Shown here one piece after another: positions 8,153 through 16,658 of a stretch of DNA of 64,000 nucleotides. The stretch's first letter is position 1. Each line of letters opens with the position of its first letter. Source of the stretch: Pirellulaceae bacterium. GTDB taxonomy: Bacteria; Planctomycetota; Planctomycetia; Pirellulales; Pirellulaceae. The notes under the pieces were generated by a model. That model was given only the letters and a program-made list of their open reading frames with translations, did not search any database and had not been told where the DNA came from. Where the stretch lies: positions 1 to 64,000 of the forward strand of contig JADYZV010000031.1 of NCBI GenBank assembly GCA_020852965.1. The letters run 5' to 3'. The translations under genes and the position numbers were made by a program.

Positions 8153-11100
8153 TTACTCTGGTGGTTTCTTTGGTGGAGTCTTCGGCTGTTGTCGTCGACG
8201 CTCCTGCTCGGCGAAAAGCTTTTCTAAGCCTTCGACGCCGCTTGCTGACGGCTGCCCAGGTGGTTTATCGGGGGCAGGTTGTGCCTTTGCTTTTCGTTGT
8301 TTGGTGTTCTTGCGTGGAGTAAGTGGCGCTACTGCTGGATACTCTGCCAAAGCACTATGACGGGGGAGTTCGCGTGAAATGATTGCCCCTGGAACCTGGT
8401 CAGGCCAGGGGGAGGACTTTCGCGCCTCGTACTCCTGTTGCGAGATGTGATAGGTAGACCGCATGATAAAGGGCATTCCGCCAAACTGAGCGTATCCAGC
8501 TCCGCGGCGAACCTGCACAATGCTCTGCTCTGGCGCATCGGTTGCAAGAAGCAAGTCATTGATTCTTAGTCGAGGGGATACTGTTTCAGCGTGGGTGAGC
8601 CTAGCAATGGCTCCGGCCATAAACCCAACACCGCCAGCGTTTAACTGGAAGCTTCGTTGATGCTCCAGTAACTCGCCGGATGATTCGACAATTTCTTGCA
8701 AGTCCTGAGCATTGGAACAGGCAAAGACTTGCTTGAATCGCGTATTGGTTCGAACTGCTGGCGTGAGATCTACGCCAGCTCGTTTCAGGTCGAGCATAGA
8801 CTGGTTGGCAAGAATCAACCCAATTCGCATGCTTCGAGCAGTCTGCATGATCAGTTCCAGGTTATTGGCGATAATTCGCTGGAACTCATCGACGAAGACA
8901 AACACCTGCTTGCGGCTTTTCTCCGGCGTACATCGGGCCGAGCCCAAGAGCGAATACAGTGCGATACGGGCGATCTCCGCCGACGAGGTAGTTCCAAGTG
9001 AAGACGGCAGGTGCATGTAGACTACCTGCGGTGTGCGAAACACGTCAGAAAACTCCAAGGCGTCGCTTGTCACCTGCGGGGGATGGTTTTTGCTACCGGC
9101 TTCGATATTGAGAGCTTCAGTGGCCGCCAGACGTTGTGTGACTGAGATCAAGTGCGAGGCGTTTTTCTTGACCTCTTTGCTTATTCCATCAACGCGCGGG
9201 AGCAACCGCGCTAACTCAGCGAAGCTCTTAATCTCCGGATACTCCGTCAGAGTTCGGTAGAGGTACTCGGCGTTTGCATCTGAATAAAAACCTCGGCCAT
9301 AATCCGTGCCGTACTGTAGCCCCAGAGCAGCGGTGATGATGTCAGTCTTTTGGTACAGGGACAGGGCGCTGAAGTACTCTTGATTGAACGGATTAAACGC
9401 GTAAGTGCTTCGGTTGAGCTCATTCGTGAACCAGCGAAAGCGTTTTCCTGCTACTGCTGCATCAATCTGGCTACCGGCAAATAACGCCGTGTCGTCGCCT
9501 TTCATATCAAGCACCACGACCGAGCAATCGGGCTGGCGAATAATCTGATTCAGTAAGATCGAAATTCCGAGCGCAGTTTTTCCCGAGCCAGAATCCCCAA
9601 GGATGTGCGCGTGCTCGGTAAAAACCTTGATTGGAACCATTACCGGGGAGTTATCACTAGCGTTTGCCCCAAGTAAGAGGCTTTCCTTTTCAGTGTCGTT
9701 TCCCTGAGTCGACATCTCACTTACAAGCTGCTCCCAGTTTCCGAATGAGAGTAGCGAGTCTGGATGCGATTCGAGTTGCTGACGAAGGCTTGCCGTTATG
9801 CGAACAGTGTTTGCGTAGAAAAACGCCAGTGGGAGTCCAAAGGAGAAGGCGATAAGCACCAATTCGCGAGTGACAAAATAGTAGCCAGCAAGTACGAACA
9901 TGGCTCCCCAGCGCATGTTCTCGGCGCGAGTGGTGAACTGATCCGGTTGGGGAAGATCGATAAGCATCAAAAAGCCACCAATTGCGCTGGTGATCGAATT
10001 CCCTCGCCGCTGCGCCGGTTCTGGTTTGCTTACAAGCTCCTGCGATTTTTCAAACTGCTCTTTTAGCGTTGCCAGGTATGCAGCTCGCTGCGATTCCGGC
10101 ATCCGCTCCAGCGTCCGTTGTTGATATGGCTGCAACTGGAATTCCGGTTTCTGCTCCTCCACAGCAGGCTTAGGAGTCGAAGAGGGGTTTGAGCCAAAGG
10201 TAATTGGCTTTTTCTCGGGCAGCGGTTGGCTTGCTTCTTTTTTCTCTTCGGCCTTCTTGGAAGCCGCCGCATAGCGAAGCATTTCTCGAAGGCCGATCTG
10301 TTGGCTAAATAGCGGATTAAGCGTCGATGCCCAAAGCGAGATCAGGCCGATAAACATCCAGTTCCTGGCTTGTGTGCTTCCTGCAGGAGATTGGAACAAT
10401 CCAGGGGCACTGCGATCTTGGAGGTTGTAGCAGAACCAGTCGCGTAGCGACCTGCGAAATGCGGTAAGCGCCTGAGTAAATCCCAATAGCTTTCGCGCGT
10501 ACAAAAGCGCTGCAATCAGCTCAATTGCGACTGGTACTGCGAGCAGCACGCCAATAGTCGCAATCATGGCCCAGACTCGCAGCATGATTATCCCAATCGG
10601 CGGGTCTGGAATAAATGAGACATAGATCCACGGCATGCCAACGAGTGCGAGAAACCCGAGAAAGTAAAACTCGATTCCTCGCGACGTTTTTAGGCCATAG
10701 AACCTACTTGCCCAGTTCTTGCGAATCCTCTTTGCTCGCTGCCGTTCAAATGGGGCGGAAGTGCCAATAAGTAGCGACTGCGTCGCAAAACGGTCAGAGA
10801 CAATTGCCGTTAAGAGGCTTGCCATCACCAGCATTACCATCATCGAGCGCACTATCAGCGTAGCTGGCAACAGCAGCGGAAGTACAACGAGATACACCGC
10901 CCAATGCCAAGTCTTCCTGGGCCAGCCAATAAGCGTTACCACGATGATGCAGACGCCGACAAAGGCCAGTATTCCCCAAACATCGATTGCGATTCCGAGC
11001 GGTAGAAAATACTCAGGCACGCTGCGAATCAGGCAAAACACCACGGCAATGAACACCGTTCGACGGATCAGCCGCCACCTATCGCGTTTACTTGCATCGC

Positions 11101-11218
11101 GGGCAAGAAACTCCGTTTGAATGCCTTCCGTGGAGCCAAGCCGCTCATGCTGAATCGGATTCTCGATTGATTGTCGCAGATTCTCCCGCTGCGTCGGAAC
11201 ATGCCGGTCGTTTACCAT
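8153..11218 (-). CDS. TraD/VirD4-like conjugative coupling ATPase
   Basis: The 1021-residue protein carries several transmembrane segments in the first 240 residues (about 52-70, 80-98, 107-140, 184-202, 215-240) and another pair near 435-470. A P-loop ATPase follows, with Walker A GDSGSGKT (541-548) and Walker B VFVFVDEFQ (772-780), then SMRIGLILANQSMLDLKRAGV, typical of TraD/VirD4/TraG coupling proteins that feed DNA to a transfer channel. The C-terminus is Pro/Lys-rich. It is longer than the usual 600-750 residues because of the extra membrane domain and a Pro/Glu-rich linker (about 320-400). The start directly follows the stop of the preceding gene (TAGATG), implying coupled translation. 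Confidence 0.8.
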   Translation of the reverse strand: MVNDRHVPTQRENLRQSIENPIQHERLGSTEGIQTEFLARDASKRDRWRLIRRTVFIAVVFCLIRSVPEYFLPLGIAIDVWGILAFVGVCIIVVTLIGWPRKTWHWAVYLVVLPLLLPATLIVRSMMVMLVMASLLTAIVSDRFATQSLLIGTSAPFERQRAKRIRKNWASRFYGLKTSRGIEFYFLGFLALVGMPWIYVSFIPDPPIGIIMLRVWAMIATIGVLLAVPVAIELIAALLYARKLLGFTQALTAFRRSLRDWFCYNLQDRSAPGLFQSPAGSTQARNWMFIGLISLWASTLNPLFSQQIGLREMLRYAAASKKAEEKKEASQPLPEKKPITFGSNPSSTPKPAVEEQKPEFQLQPYQQRTLERMPESQRAAYLATLKEQFEKSQELVSKPEPAQRRGNSITSAIGGFLMLIDLPQPDQFTTRAENMRWGAMFVLAGYYFVTRELVLIAFSFGLPLAFFYANTVRITASLRQQLESHPDSLLSFGNWEQLVSEMSTQGNDTEKESLLLGANASDNSPVMVPIKVFTEHAHILGDSGSGKTALGISILLNQIIRQPDCSVVVLDMKGDDTALFAGSQIDAAVAGKRFRWFTNELNRSTYAFNPFNQEYFSALSLYQKTDIITAALGLQYGTDYGRGFYSDANAEYLYRTLTEYPEIKSFAELARLLPRVDGISKEVKKNASHLISVTQRLAATEALNIEAGSKNHPPQVTSDALEFSDVFRTPQVVYMHLPSSLGTTSSAEIARIALYSLLGSARCTPEKSRKQVFVFVDEFQRIIANNLELIMQTARSMRIGLILANQSMLDLKRAGVDLTPAVRTNTRFKQVFACSNAQDLQEIVESSGELLEHQRSFQLNAGGVGFMAGAIARLTHAETVSPRLRINDLLLATDAPEQSIVQVRRGAGYAQFGGMPFIMRSTYHISQQEYEARKSSPWPDQVPGAIISRELPRHSALAEYPAVAPLTPRKNTKQRKAKAQPAPDKPPGQPSASGVEGLEKLFAEQERRRQQPKTPPKKPPE

Positions 11219-12004
11219 CTATTCCTCTTCGCCGTTTTCAGTGGAAGGCAAAGAGTCGACTGGCAGGGAAGCCTCTTCTTGCGACTTGGGCATCAGTCGG
11301 GTGCTGTCGCGATTTATAAGCAGTGTCCCAAGCTCTGGCACGACTTCAACTCGGAATCGAACCGGCCAGGTGTGACGCAGAAGCGTATCCTCTAGATCCT
11401 GCGCTTTTGACTTGGTGGAAGTAATCAGCGTTATCATGAATCGCTGATGGGTGATGAGTTCTGAGAAGATTTGATTACTCGCAGCGGTTTCCAAATAGGC
11501 TCGGCATTTGCGAATCACATGGGCTGCCGGACCTCCCAAGTCAACCCGCATTTGAGACAGTGTTGGTGTGCCGGTCGTTTGATCGATGTAGAAGCTTGCC
11601 AGCTTGAGTTTCTTACCCGTAATTCTGCCGAAGTTTTCAAACATCTCTCGGACTAATAGTCGCTCGTGTAGCTCCTCCTGCGCGCAGCAGAAATAGAGCA
11701 TGCCCAGGTTCTCTGCCAACGATTGCGGCCCCATTGCCTTGGATTTGTTACCCGCGACATTAAAGATGCGCATCGCATTGGGGCCAAACACGAAATAGCT
11801 GCGTCCCAGCGGCAAATCGAATCGATTGAGAAAGCGGTGCTTAACCAGCCGAGAGGTGACTTTGGTTACGGCATTTGGCTCAGAGTCGCTGAAGAACAAT
11901 CGATGAAGTACATCGCGCGTGGTCAAACGATAGCGAGCAATGTGCTCTAGAATGTCAGAGTCTCTATCGCCGATGTTGGCATCGGTCTTTGCGGCTTTTG
12001 CCAT
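11219..12004 (-). CDS. Replication-relaxation-like winged-helix protein 1
   Basis: The 261-residue protein opens with RDSDILEHIARYRLTTRDVLHRLFF (about residues 13-37) and a second half-wing (KVTSRLVKHRFLNRF). This is the pattern of the replication-relaxation family found on plasmids and integrative elements, often next to coupling ATPases. The rest resembles the family's nuclease-like core but no catalytic motif is clear. It starts 3 bases after the stop of the upstream gene and its own stop touches the start of the ATPase gene, so the three genes form a tightly coupled unit. Role in replication or mobilisation is inferred. Confidence 0.6.
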   Translation of the reverse strand: MAKAAKTDANIGDRDSDILEHIARYRLTTRDVLHRLFFSDSEPNAVTKVTSRLVKHRFLNRFDLPLGRSYFVFGPNAMRIFNVAGNKSKAMGPQSLAENLGMLYFCCAQEELHERLLVREMFENFGRITGKKLKLASFYIDQTTGTPTLSQMRVDLGGPAAHVIRKCRAYLETAASNQIFSELITHQRFMITLITSTKSKAQDLEDTLLRHTWPVRFRVEVVPELGTLLINRDSTRLMPKSQEEASLPVDSLPSTENGEEE

Positions 12005-12007
12005 GTA

Positions 12008-12751
12008 TCACCAGAGTTCGTACGGCAGTGATCGCGACTCGCAATCTTGATGAAAGGCGAGCACACGGTCTTTGTTATAGGCACCGCCGAATTCAAGTAC
12101 GAGTGACGGAGTCGCACTAGGTGAGTCTGCAAGCACCGCATCAGGCAGCTTTTCGTGTTTTCTGTAGGGGGCAAGTAGGTCTTCGCCGATCCAGAGTCTT
12201 GCTTGCTCTGGTCGGCTGTGGCGCATCTGGAGATACATTTCTGTAACTCCCAAGTCGTGGCTCGCCTGAAGCTCTCGCTTTAGCCGTCCACTTGCGCGGC
12301 CACCAAAATGCTTGGCTGCTTTTGCCGTTGCGACAAAGCAGCGGCAAGCCCGCGCAGGCTCCTTCCAACGGCTTTGTAGCTTCCAGGCGACAGCTCCAGC
12401 ATCCGGTGTCGGGTCGCCTGGTGCCCAACAGAGAGTAGCCGCATCGAGACTATCAAGCGTCGAGGCGATTACCTGCTGTGAGACGAGAAACCCGGCATCG
12501 ACAAGCACCGCCATGCGACGACGGGCAGCCTCGGTTTTAGCTTTCGTCGTCGCCCAAAAATGCGTCCCAAGTTGCTCTAAGCTGATCGCTCGAACCTTGC
12601 AGCATAGTGCTTGAACGATTTCCGTATCGCGCTCGGTTAACTGCAATTGAAATGAGCTTATAAAACGTGAACTACTACCGGGAAAAACGACTACTCCATA
12701 GTAGTTACTCGACCAAGGTGTCGATAGATACTCTGAGCTAACACCTTGCAA
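12008..12751 (-). CDS. Replication-relaxation-like winged-helix protein 2
   Basis: The product of up to 247 residues contains LTERDTEIVQALCCKVRAISLEQLGTHFW, the same N-terminal winged-helix plan as its downstream partner. It ends with a compact domain containing PDAVLADSPSATPSLVLEFGG, which recalls the acidic core of replication-relaxation proteins. The only extended start is a TTG at 12751 with no good ribosome site; a TTG just before QLTERD (about 12646) is an alternative. It is the first gene of the leftward transfer operon and its upstream region is the hairpin array at 12869-13100. Confidence 0.5.
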   Translation of the reverse strand: MQGVSSEYLSTPWSSNYYGVVVFPGSSSRFISSFQLQLTERDTEIVQALCCKVRAISLEQLGTHFWATTKAKTEAARRRMAVLVDAGFLVSQQVIASTLDSLDAATLCWAPGDPTPDAGAVAWKLQSRWKEPARACRCFVATAKAAKHFGGRASGRLKRELQASHDLGVTEMYLQMRHSRPEQARLWIGEDLLAPYRKHEKLPDAVLADSPSATPSLVLEFGGAYNKDRVLAFHQDCESRSLPYELW

Positions 12752-12868
12752 GAATTTACCGGCGCTAACTCCTTACTGGCTTGTGGGTTAGGGAAACTGC
12801 TTGCGGCACCTCAAACGGCACTTGGCCCCCAGACCCGTGGTGCCACTGATTTCCCTCACCATAAAGTA

Positions 12869-13100
12869 CGCGTCGCCGCAGGCGACGCGCTCTGCCAGGC
12901 GTTCAGCCTGGCAGAGGCCGGAGCGTACAGCGGAGGCCTTTTTTGCCCGCACCCGGCCCTAGCCGGGAGTGGGCAGCAGCTCGCTCCCAAAGCGAGCTGC
13001 AAGCGGTCGTACAGACCGCTCAGCGTGCATCGGCCCCTAGGCCGATCACGCGCATGGCCGTTCAGGCCAAAAGCCGCGTCCAGCGGCGCGCGAAACGCGC
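12869..13100. repeat. Array of ten back-to-back hairpins
   Basis: Ten inverted repeats follow each other with almost no spacer. Stem spans and loops: 12869-12889 (loop GCA, 9 bp); 12890-12916 (GTTCA, 11 bp); 12916-12938 (GTACA, with a GGA/GGA internal loop); 12945-12974 (CCTA, 13 pairs with one G-T and one A-A); 12976-13000 (CCCAA, 10 bp); 13002-13020 (GTACA, 7 bp); 13023-13051 (CCTA, 12 bp with one bulge); 13055-13069 (GTTCA, 5 bp); 13073-13087 (GTCCA, 5 bp); 13086-13100 (CGAAA or AAA, 5 bp). A TTTTTT run sits at 12939-12944 after the third hairpin. Loop GTNCA occurs five times. No protein-like frame fits. It may be a structured RNA, an origin of transfer or replication, or a protein-binding array. 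Confidence 0.85.
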
Positions 13101-13143
13101 AGGCGTCACTAGGGAATTGACAGTCCATTGAAAACTAATCGTG

Positions 13144-13163
13144 TGCTGCCACTTCGCGGTGGC
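13144..13163. repeat. Isolated hairpin beside the array
   Basis: CTGCCAC and GTGGCAG pair around TTCGCG. It lies between the hairpin array and the 3' end of the leftward gene at 13188, so it may end that transcript, though it has no T-tract. Confidence 0.5.
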
Positions 13164-13187
13164 AGTTAGGTGACCAATTGCAAGCGA

Positions 13188-13634
13188 CTAAAACCAGAAT
13201 CGCTTCCAGCGCAATCGGCGTTCTGTTTTTCTGATCCACTGCCTTGCTTCAACTAGCCCACAGATTGCATCACTGAGGTGCTGCGAGTGAAACGATTTGC
13301 AATCTGCCTCGCCTTTGGTTGATGCACGGTGTCGCCTTTGATCGACACTCCAATAACGCTCTCCCATTGGGCTAGTATTTGCCCAGATGCGGGTAACTAC
13401 AAGGCCATGCTCGATGGTGTGCGCGGGTCGATTTTTTGGTCGTTGTGACTGCTGCGAAGATTTCACCTGCGCGGTAGCAAGTGCTTTGGTGATGTCTGTT
13501 AGTAGGATTCTATCGGGCTTCTCGTTTCTAGGTCGCATGGTCCCTTTCTTGTGTTCGTTGCGGTGGATAAAAAGCGGTGCATTGTCACTGCCTTTTCCTG
13601 GCGGTGCTCTAACCGTTTCAGAGTAAAGCTGCAT
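13188..13634 (-). CDS. IW-motif element protein, longer divergent copy
   Basis: The 148-residue protein has a basic N-terminal extension and a C-terminal half (about 77-145) that aligns with the small proteins at 2361 and 17872: RPAHTIEHGLVVTRIWANT, G-E-R-Y, then a C-terminal AxxWI. Identity is low but spacing of P-H, G, I-W-x-N, G-x-R and W-I is kept. The ATG at 13634 has GGAG 8 bases upstream and lies 2 bases after the preceding stop, arguing for coupled translation; the internal ATG at 13541 is possible. Function unknown. Confidence 0.55.
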   Translation of the reverse strand: MQLYSETVRAPPGKGSDNAPLFIHRNEHKKGTMRPRNEKPDRILLTDITKALATAQVKSSQQSQRPKNRPAHTIEHGLVVTRIWANTSPMGERYWSVDQRRHRASTKGEADCKSFHSQHLSDAICGLVEARQWIRKTERRLRWKRFWF

Positions 13635-13636
13635 GG

Positions 13637-13933
13637 CTAAAACTCCCCAGCAAGCTGCACCGTGGTTGCGCTGCGGTCGGCTTCGGTGACTATCTGCACG
13701 GTTTCACCACCGCAGACGGTGTAGCTAGAAAACACTCGATAGCCGTTTTGAATTGCGTCTAGGTTGCGGTGAATGTCTTCCTCACCGCATTCGCCCCAAT
13801 CGCAAGCGGCATGACGATTTAGAAGTTTGCCGATGTCGGCATCGGACAAACTGAGTTCCACGCCGCGGGTAACATAGATTTCACCGAGCGGGTAAATGCC
13901 GTGATGATGTGCCATGGGTTCTCTGGTCTGCAT
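13637..13933 (-). CDS. Plasmid-type small protein (DWGE...ITEADRS family)
   Basis: The product (about 98 residues from the ATG at 13933, which has GGGGAAA upstream; 92 from the ATG at 13915) contains YVTRGVELSLSDADIGKLLNRH, CDWGECGEEDIHRN, YRVFSSY and VTEADRSATTVQL. I recognise this pattern from small proteins common on proteobacterial plasmids and genomic islands, where the equivalent reads GDWGE...ITEADRS.TT.LLP. Their function is not known. It is coupled to the downstream gene at 13634. A 28-bp imperfect inverted repeat lies in its leader at 14013-14073. Confidence 0.7.
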   Translation of the reverse strand: MQTREPMAHHHGIYPLGEIYVTRGVELSLSDADIGKLLNRHAACDWGECGEEDIHRNLDAIQNGYRVFSSYTVCGGETVQIVTEADRSATTVQLAGEF

Positions 13934-14012
13934 GATGGTTTTCCCCGAGTTTGTGAGCCTGCAATTCTTTGAATGCTGGCCCTTTACGTTTCTCGCACCA
14001 GCCGAAGGCGAC

Positions 14013-14073
14013 ATGTTTTCGCCTCCAAGTGGCCTTTCGCATCTGTGTGAAGGTCACTTGGAGGTGAAAACAT
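14013..14073. repeat. Long imperfect inverted repeat (28-29 bp arms)
   Basis: Left arm 14013-14041 begins ATGTTTTCGCCTCCAAGTGG. Right arm 14046-14073 ends CCTCCA-type complement ...GGTGAAAACAT reversed. Only four bases separate the arms. Mismatches are few and some would be G-U pairs in RNA. It lies upstream of the plasmid-type gene. The remainder of 14074-14346 shows no gene. Confidence 0.8.
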
Positions 14074-14346
14074 AAGACACCTAGTAAACGTGAGCTGGAG
14101 CGTTCGGCGGAAGCAGTGGCGAAATGCATGGGCATGACAGGCCTTGCAGGACTGGCGTGACCTTGCTCGCCACGTCAGCGCCCAGAGAATGATCCAGTAC
14201 ACGTCCTTGTTGGCAGTGGTTCTTGGCGGCTTCTCGAAGCCAACAAACCATGGGCACTTACGTTTCAGCCCGCCCTAGCGCTAATGTTTCTACCTGCAAT
14301 TAAAATCCGAAGTGGCCAATTGTCCGGCCACTCCGGATAACTCTTC

Positions 14347-15423
14347 TTAGGCGTGAATGCCTTCTGAGATTTGCTTCCAATTTGCGTTGGAGAGAGTCAG
14401 AATCTGGCCGCCTAGCTGCTCAAGTTCGGTTGCTCGGTCGTAGTCTTCGTGCTCTTGACTCGATCGAGTAATCGCCTGCATCAGACCGTAGCGGCTCAGC
14501 TCTGCTTTTCCGTTGTGCCCGGCAAGCAGGTTTTTAAGAACCGTGTTTGACTCCAGCTCGTTGAGTCGAAACCGCTTTGTGGTGACCTCAACAACTTTGA
14601 ACGGGTCCGCTTTGATTGGTTCCGCTGCCGCGTCTTGCAAGCGATTAAGGTAGGCATCAAACCGCGGTTGCTTCAGTGTGGCTCTGAGCATATCGCGGAC
14701 TTTCAGCCAAAATGCGTGGTCATCCGCTCGCTGGGTATCTTCTGAGTAGTACGCTTGAGCGTTTTCAAGTTCGCCGATGTGCCGTCCTACGTGCTGACGG
14801 CGCAAGCTCGCATCAGGAACAATGGTGCCATTGGAGCAAACGAGAAAGTATAGAAGCGGCTCGATCTTGAGCGTTCCTAGTCCGATCTCGGAGTTACTTA
14901 GAACTATTCCCGCTTGGACCACATCGCCGGGGGTAACTTCCGCCTGAATCTTTGGCGTTACCGCTTTCAGGTAGAACTTGCGCGGGGTGATCTCAGCGCT
15001 GATAACTTGGAAGCCGTGATCCATCAGAATCGGCAAGGCGACATTTGCAAGCTCGTCGTTATCTAACACCCGATACCGATCGGAAAGTATCGCCCTTGCG
15101 CGGTTATCAAGCGTTCTGACTAGGAATTGCTTTTCACTGCGAATTAACCAAGTGGCTATGTTTTCTTCGAGCAAGTTCGGTGCTTCCTGCCGCATCCGAT
15201 CGTAGTACGGCTTCGGAATCTCCAACCGCTCTGCAAGTTGCTGGTGCCCGCTGGGAAGTAAGGTAAACTCCTCGCTATCGCTACCAAGCTCTAGGGTTAA
15301 TGTGGGTGCGTCTCCTTGGGCGCTAAACCGCAGTTGATTAGCGGGGGTGAGAAAATCCCGCTTCGCTTCTGACTGCCGCAATAGTTCGCCCAAAATGTTC
15401 TCCATTTCTCGTCCGGTTTTCAT
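14347..15423 (-). CDS. DUF932 plasmid/phage protein
   Basis: The 358-residue protein is a clear DUF932 member: an N-terminal strand-rich part (LRFSAQGDAPTLTLELGS, LPSGHQQLAERLEIPKPYYDRM), RAILSDRYRVLDNDELANVALP near residue 110, VQAGIVLSNSEIGLGTLKIEPLLYFLVCSNGTI in the middle, and a helical C-terminus. Such proteins are typical of plasmids and phages, sometimes near anti-restriction functions, but the activity is unproven. The ATG at 15423 follows GGAGAA. Its leader is the structured region at 15480-15720. Confidence 0.8.
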   Translation of the reverse strand: MKTGREMENILGELLRQSEAKRDFLTPANQLRFSAQGDAPTLTLELGSDSEEFTLLPSGHQQLAERLEIPKPYYDRMRQEAPNLLEENIATWLIRSEKQFLVRTLDNRARAILSDRYRVLDNDELANVALPILMDHGFQVISAEITPRKFYLKAVTPKIQAEVTPGDVVQAGIVLSNSEIGLGTLKIEPLLYFLVCSNGTIVPDASLRRQHVGRHIGELENAQAYYSEDTQRADDHAFWLKVRDMLRATLKQPRFDAYLNRLQDAAAEPIKADPFKVVEVTTKRFRLNELESNTVLKNLLAGHNGKAELSRYGLMQAITRSSQEHEDYDRATELEQLGGQILTLSNANWKQISEGIHA

Positions 15424-15479
15424 GTTGTGTATTCTCCGTGTGGTGAATGCCTCTGTTTTTCTCTCGAAGCATTCGGGTT

Positions 15480-15720
15480 CCGCCTAGCCGCATCGGCGGC
15501 GTGTTTTTTGCCTGCGATGCGAAGTTGATAAGGCCCGGCGGGGACGACTTCGCATCGCAGGTAAAAACAGGAGAAAAAGTAAACGCAATGCCGGTGCTGG
15601 CATCGGGCTCCGCCGGTGGGCGGTGGTGGAGGGGACAGGATTTTAAGAGCAGTCTAGGTGGAGAGCGCTAGCGGACCTTGACTGCTCTTAAAGCCTGTGA
15701 CGGAGGCGGGGCGGAGAACG
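15480..15720. other. Structured non-coding region upstream of the DUF932 gene
   Basis: A perfect 15-bp inverted repeat at 15511-15525/15547-15561 (CCTGCGATGCGAAGT) encloses a small CCC/GGG hairpin and is flanked by T and A runs that extend it. Next comes ATGCC/GGCAT at 15588-15603. Then a nested stem: CTCCGCC 15608-15614 with GGCGGAG 15710-15716, ACAGG 15635-15639 with CCTGT 15694-15698, and a 13-bp stem at 15642-15654/15680-15692 that continues through one mismatch into AGGT/ACCT. The rest of 15721-15980 is G-rich with no gene seen. Order and nesting suggest a folded RNA or an origin-like DNA element. Confidence 0.6.
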
Positions 15721-15980
15721 AGGACAGTGCCGGATGCGTCCAAACACGGTGGGCGAGCCGTCTAGGCGAGCAATGGGGGGAGGGCGCTGCCGCTACGGTT
15801 GAGCCCAGTCGCCTTAGCTTGAACAGTCACCCGCGTTAGGGATGTGTAGGGTGCGAAGCAGTCCTTGAAAAGGACCGGAGCGCAAGCGCAGCCTGGAGCA
15901 GCCCGGCCCGTAGGGCAACGCCCGATTCTGATAGCGATGAAAACAGTGAAAAAAGGACGCGAGCACCGCCCCCGACAGGC

Positions 15981-16376
15981 CTACTGAGTTGCAAGACTGG
16001 GGCAGGCTTCTATCGCCTTTTTGCGCTGCTCAGCAGCTATTGCCCGCTCAACTTTGATGACGCGAAACGCCTTCGCTGACAGTCGCAGCCAACGCAGCAG
16101 CTCGACCTCAGCGTCGGTGATGTCGCTACCTTTCTTGTTTAGCTCCACCATGTCGTTCTCTGCCCATTCGATCCGGTTGTCGACTTGCTCATCGCTAAAC
16201 TGCGGATAGAGCACAGAAGCCTCGTAATCGAATGCTTTTGGAGTAGTTTCATCATCAGCACTGACACTTGATTGATTCGCCAACAGTGTTACGGCAAAAA
16301 CCCAGGTTGAGAGACAAGACCTTACAAGGGTGGGCAATGCCAATGTTTGAATCGCTGACTTGCTGAAATACGACAT
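15981..16376 (-). CDS. Small exported protein, paralogue of the one at 1727
   Basis: The 131-residue protein has a signal peptide (hydrophobic segment about 18-36, cut probably after SSVSA) and a charged helical mature part. It shares T-D-A-E-x-x-L-L-x-W-L, KAFRVI and an ER pair with the product at 1727-2071. Function is unknown. It stands alone on the minus strand between a structured intergenic region and the divergent methylase gene. Confidence 0.6.
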   Translation of the reverse strand: MSYFSKSAIQTLALPTLVRSCLSTWVFAVTLLANQSSVSADDETTPKAFDYEASVLYPQFSDEQVDNRIEWAENDMVELNKKGSDITDAEVELLRWLRLSAKAFRVIKVERAIAAEQRKKAIEACPSLATQ

Positions 16377-16658
16377 CGTCTCTAACTCCGGTTGGTTTCT
16401 TTGGCATTTAGCAGAAACTGAAAAAGAGCGTAAGTCCCTAGCTCACGGTGTTTGGTGCGTAACCAAACTCTCAACTCAAGGTGTCATCCGAGCTTCACTG
16501 CAATCCTCTCGGACTTTCCAAACTCTGAGCGATTCTCACTCATTAAGTGAGGTGCCACTTGCCGTGCTTAATTCATGGGGATTTAGGCACAAGCTAGTAC
16601 CTTGCTATCACGTTTAACTCCGTTAGCTCGTTGCTTGGATTTTTCCTGGAGGTATGTG

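Noticed and set aside
12869-13100. Cassette recombination sites (attC) of an integron
   Set aside because: The hairpins lack the R and L box layout and extrahelical bases of attC sites, are too short and have no cassette genes between them. No integron integrase is present.
12746-13120. Open frames on both strands across the hairpin array (up to 124 codons)
   Set aside because: The translations are low in complexity and follow the GC-rich inverted repeats. No ribosome site or family resemblance was seen, and the palindromic structure explains the open frames.
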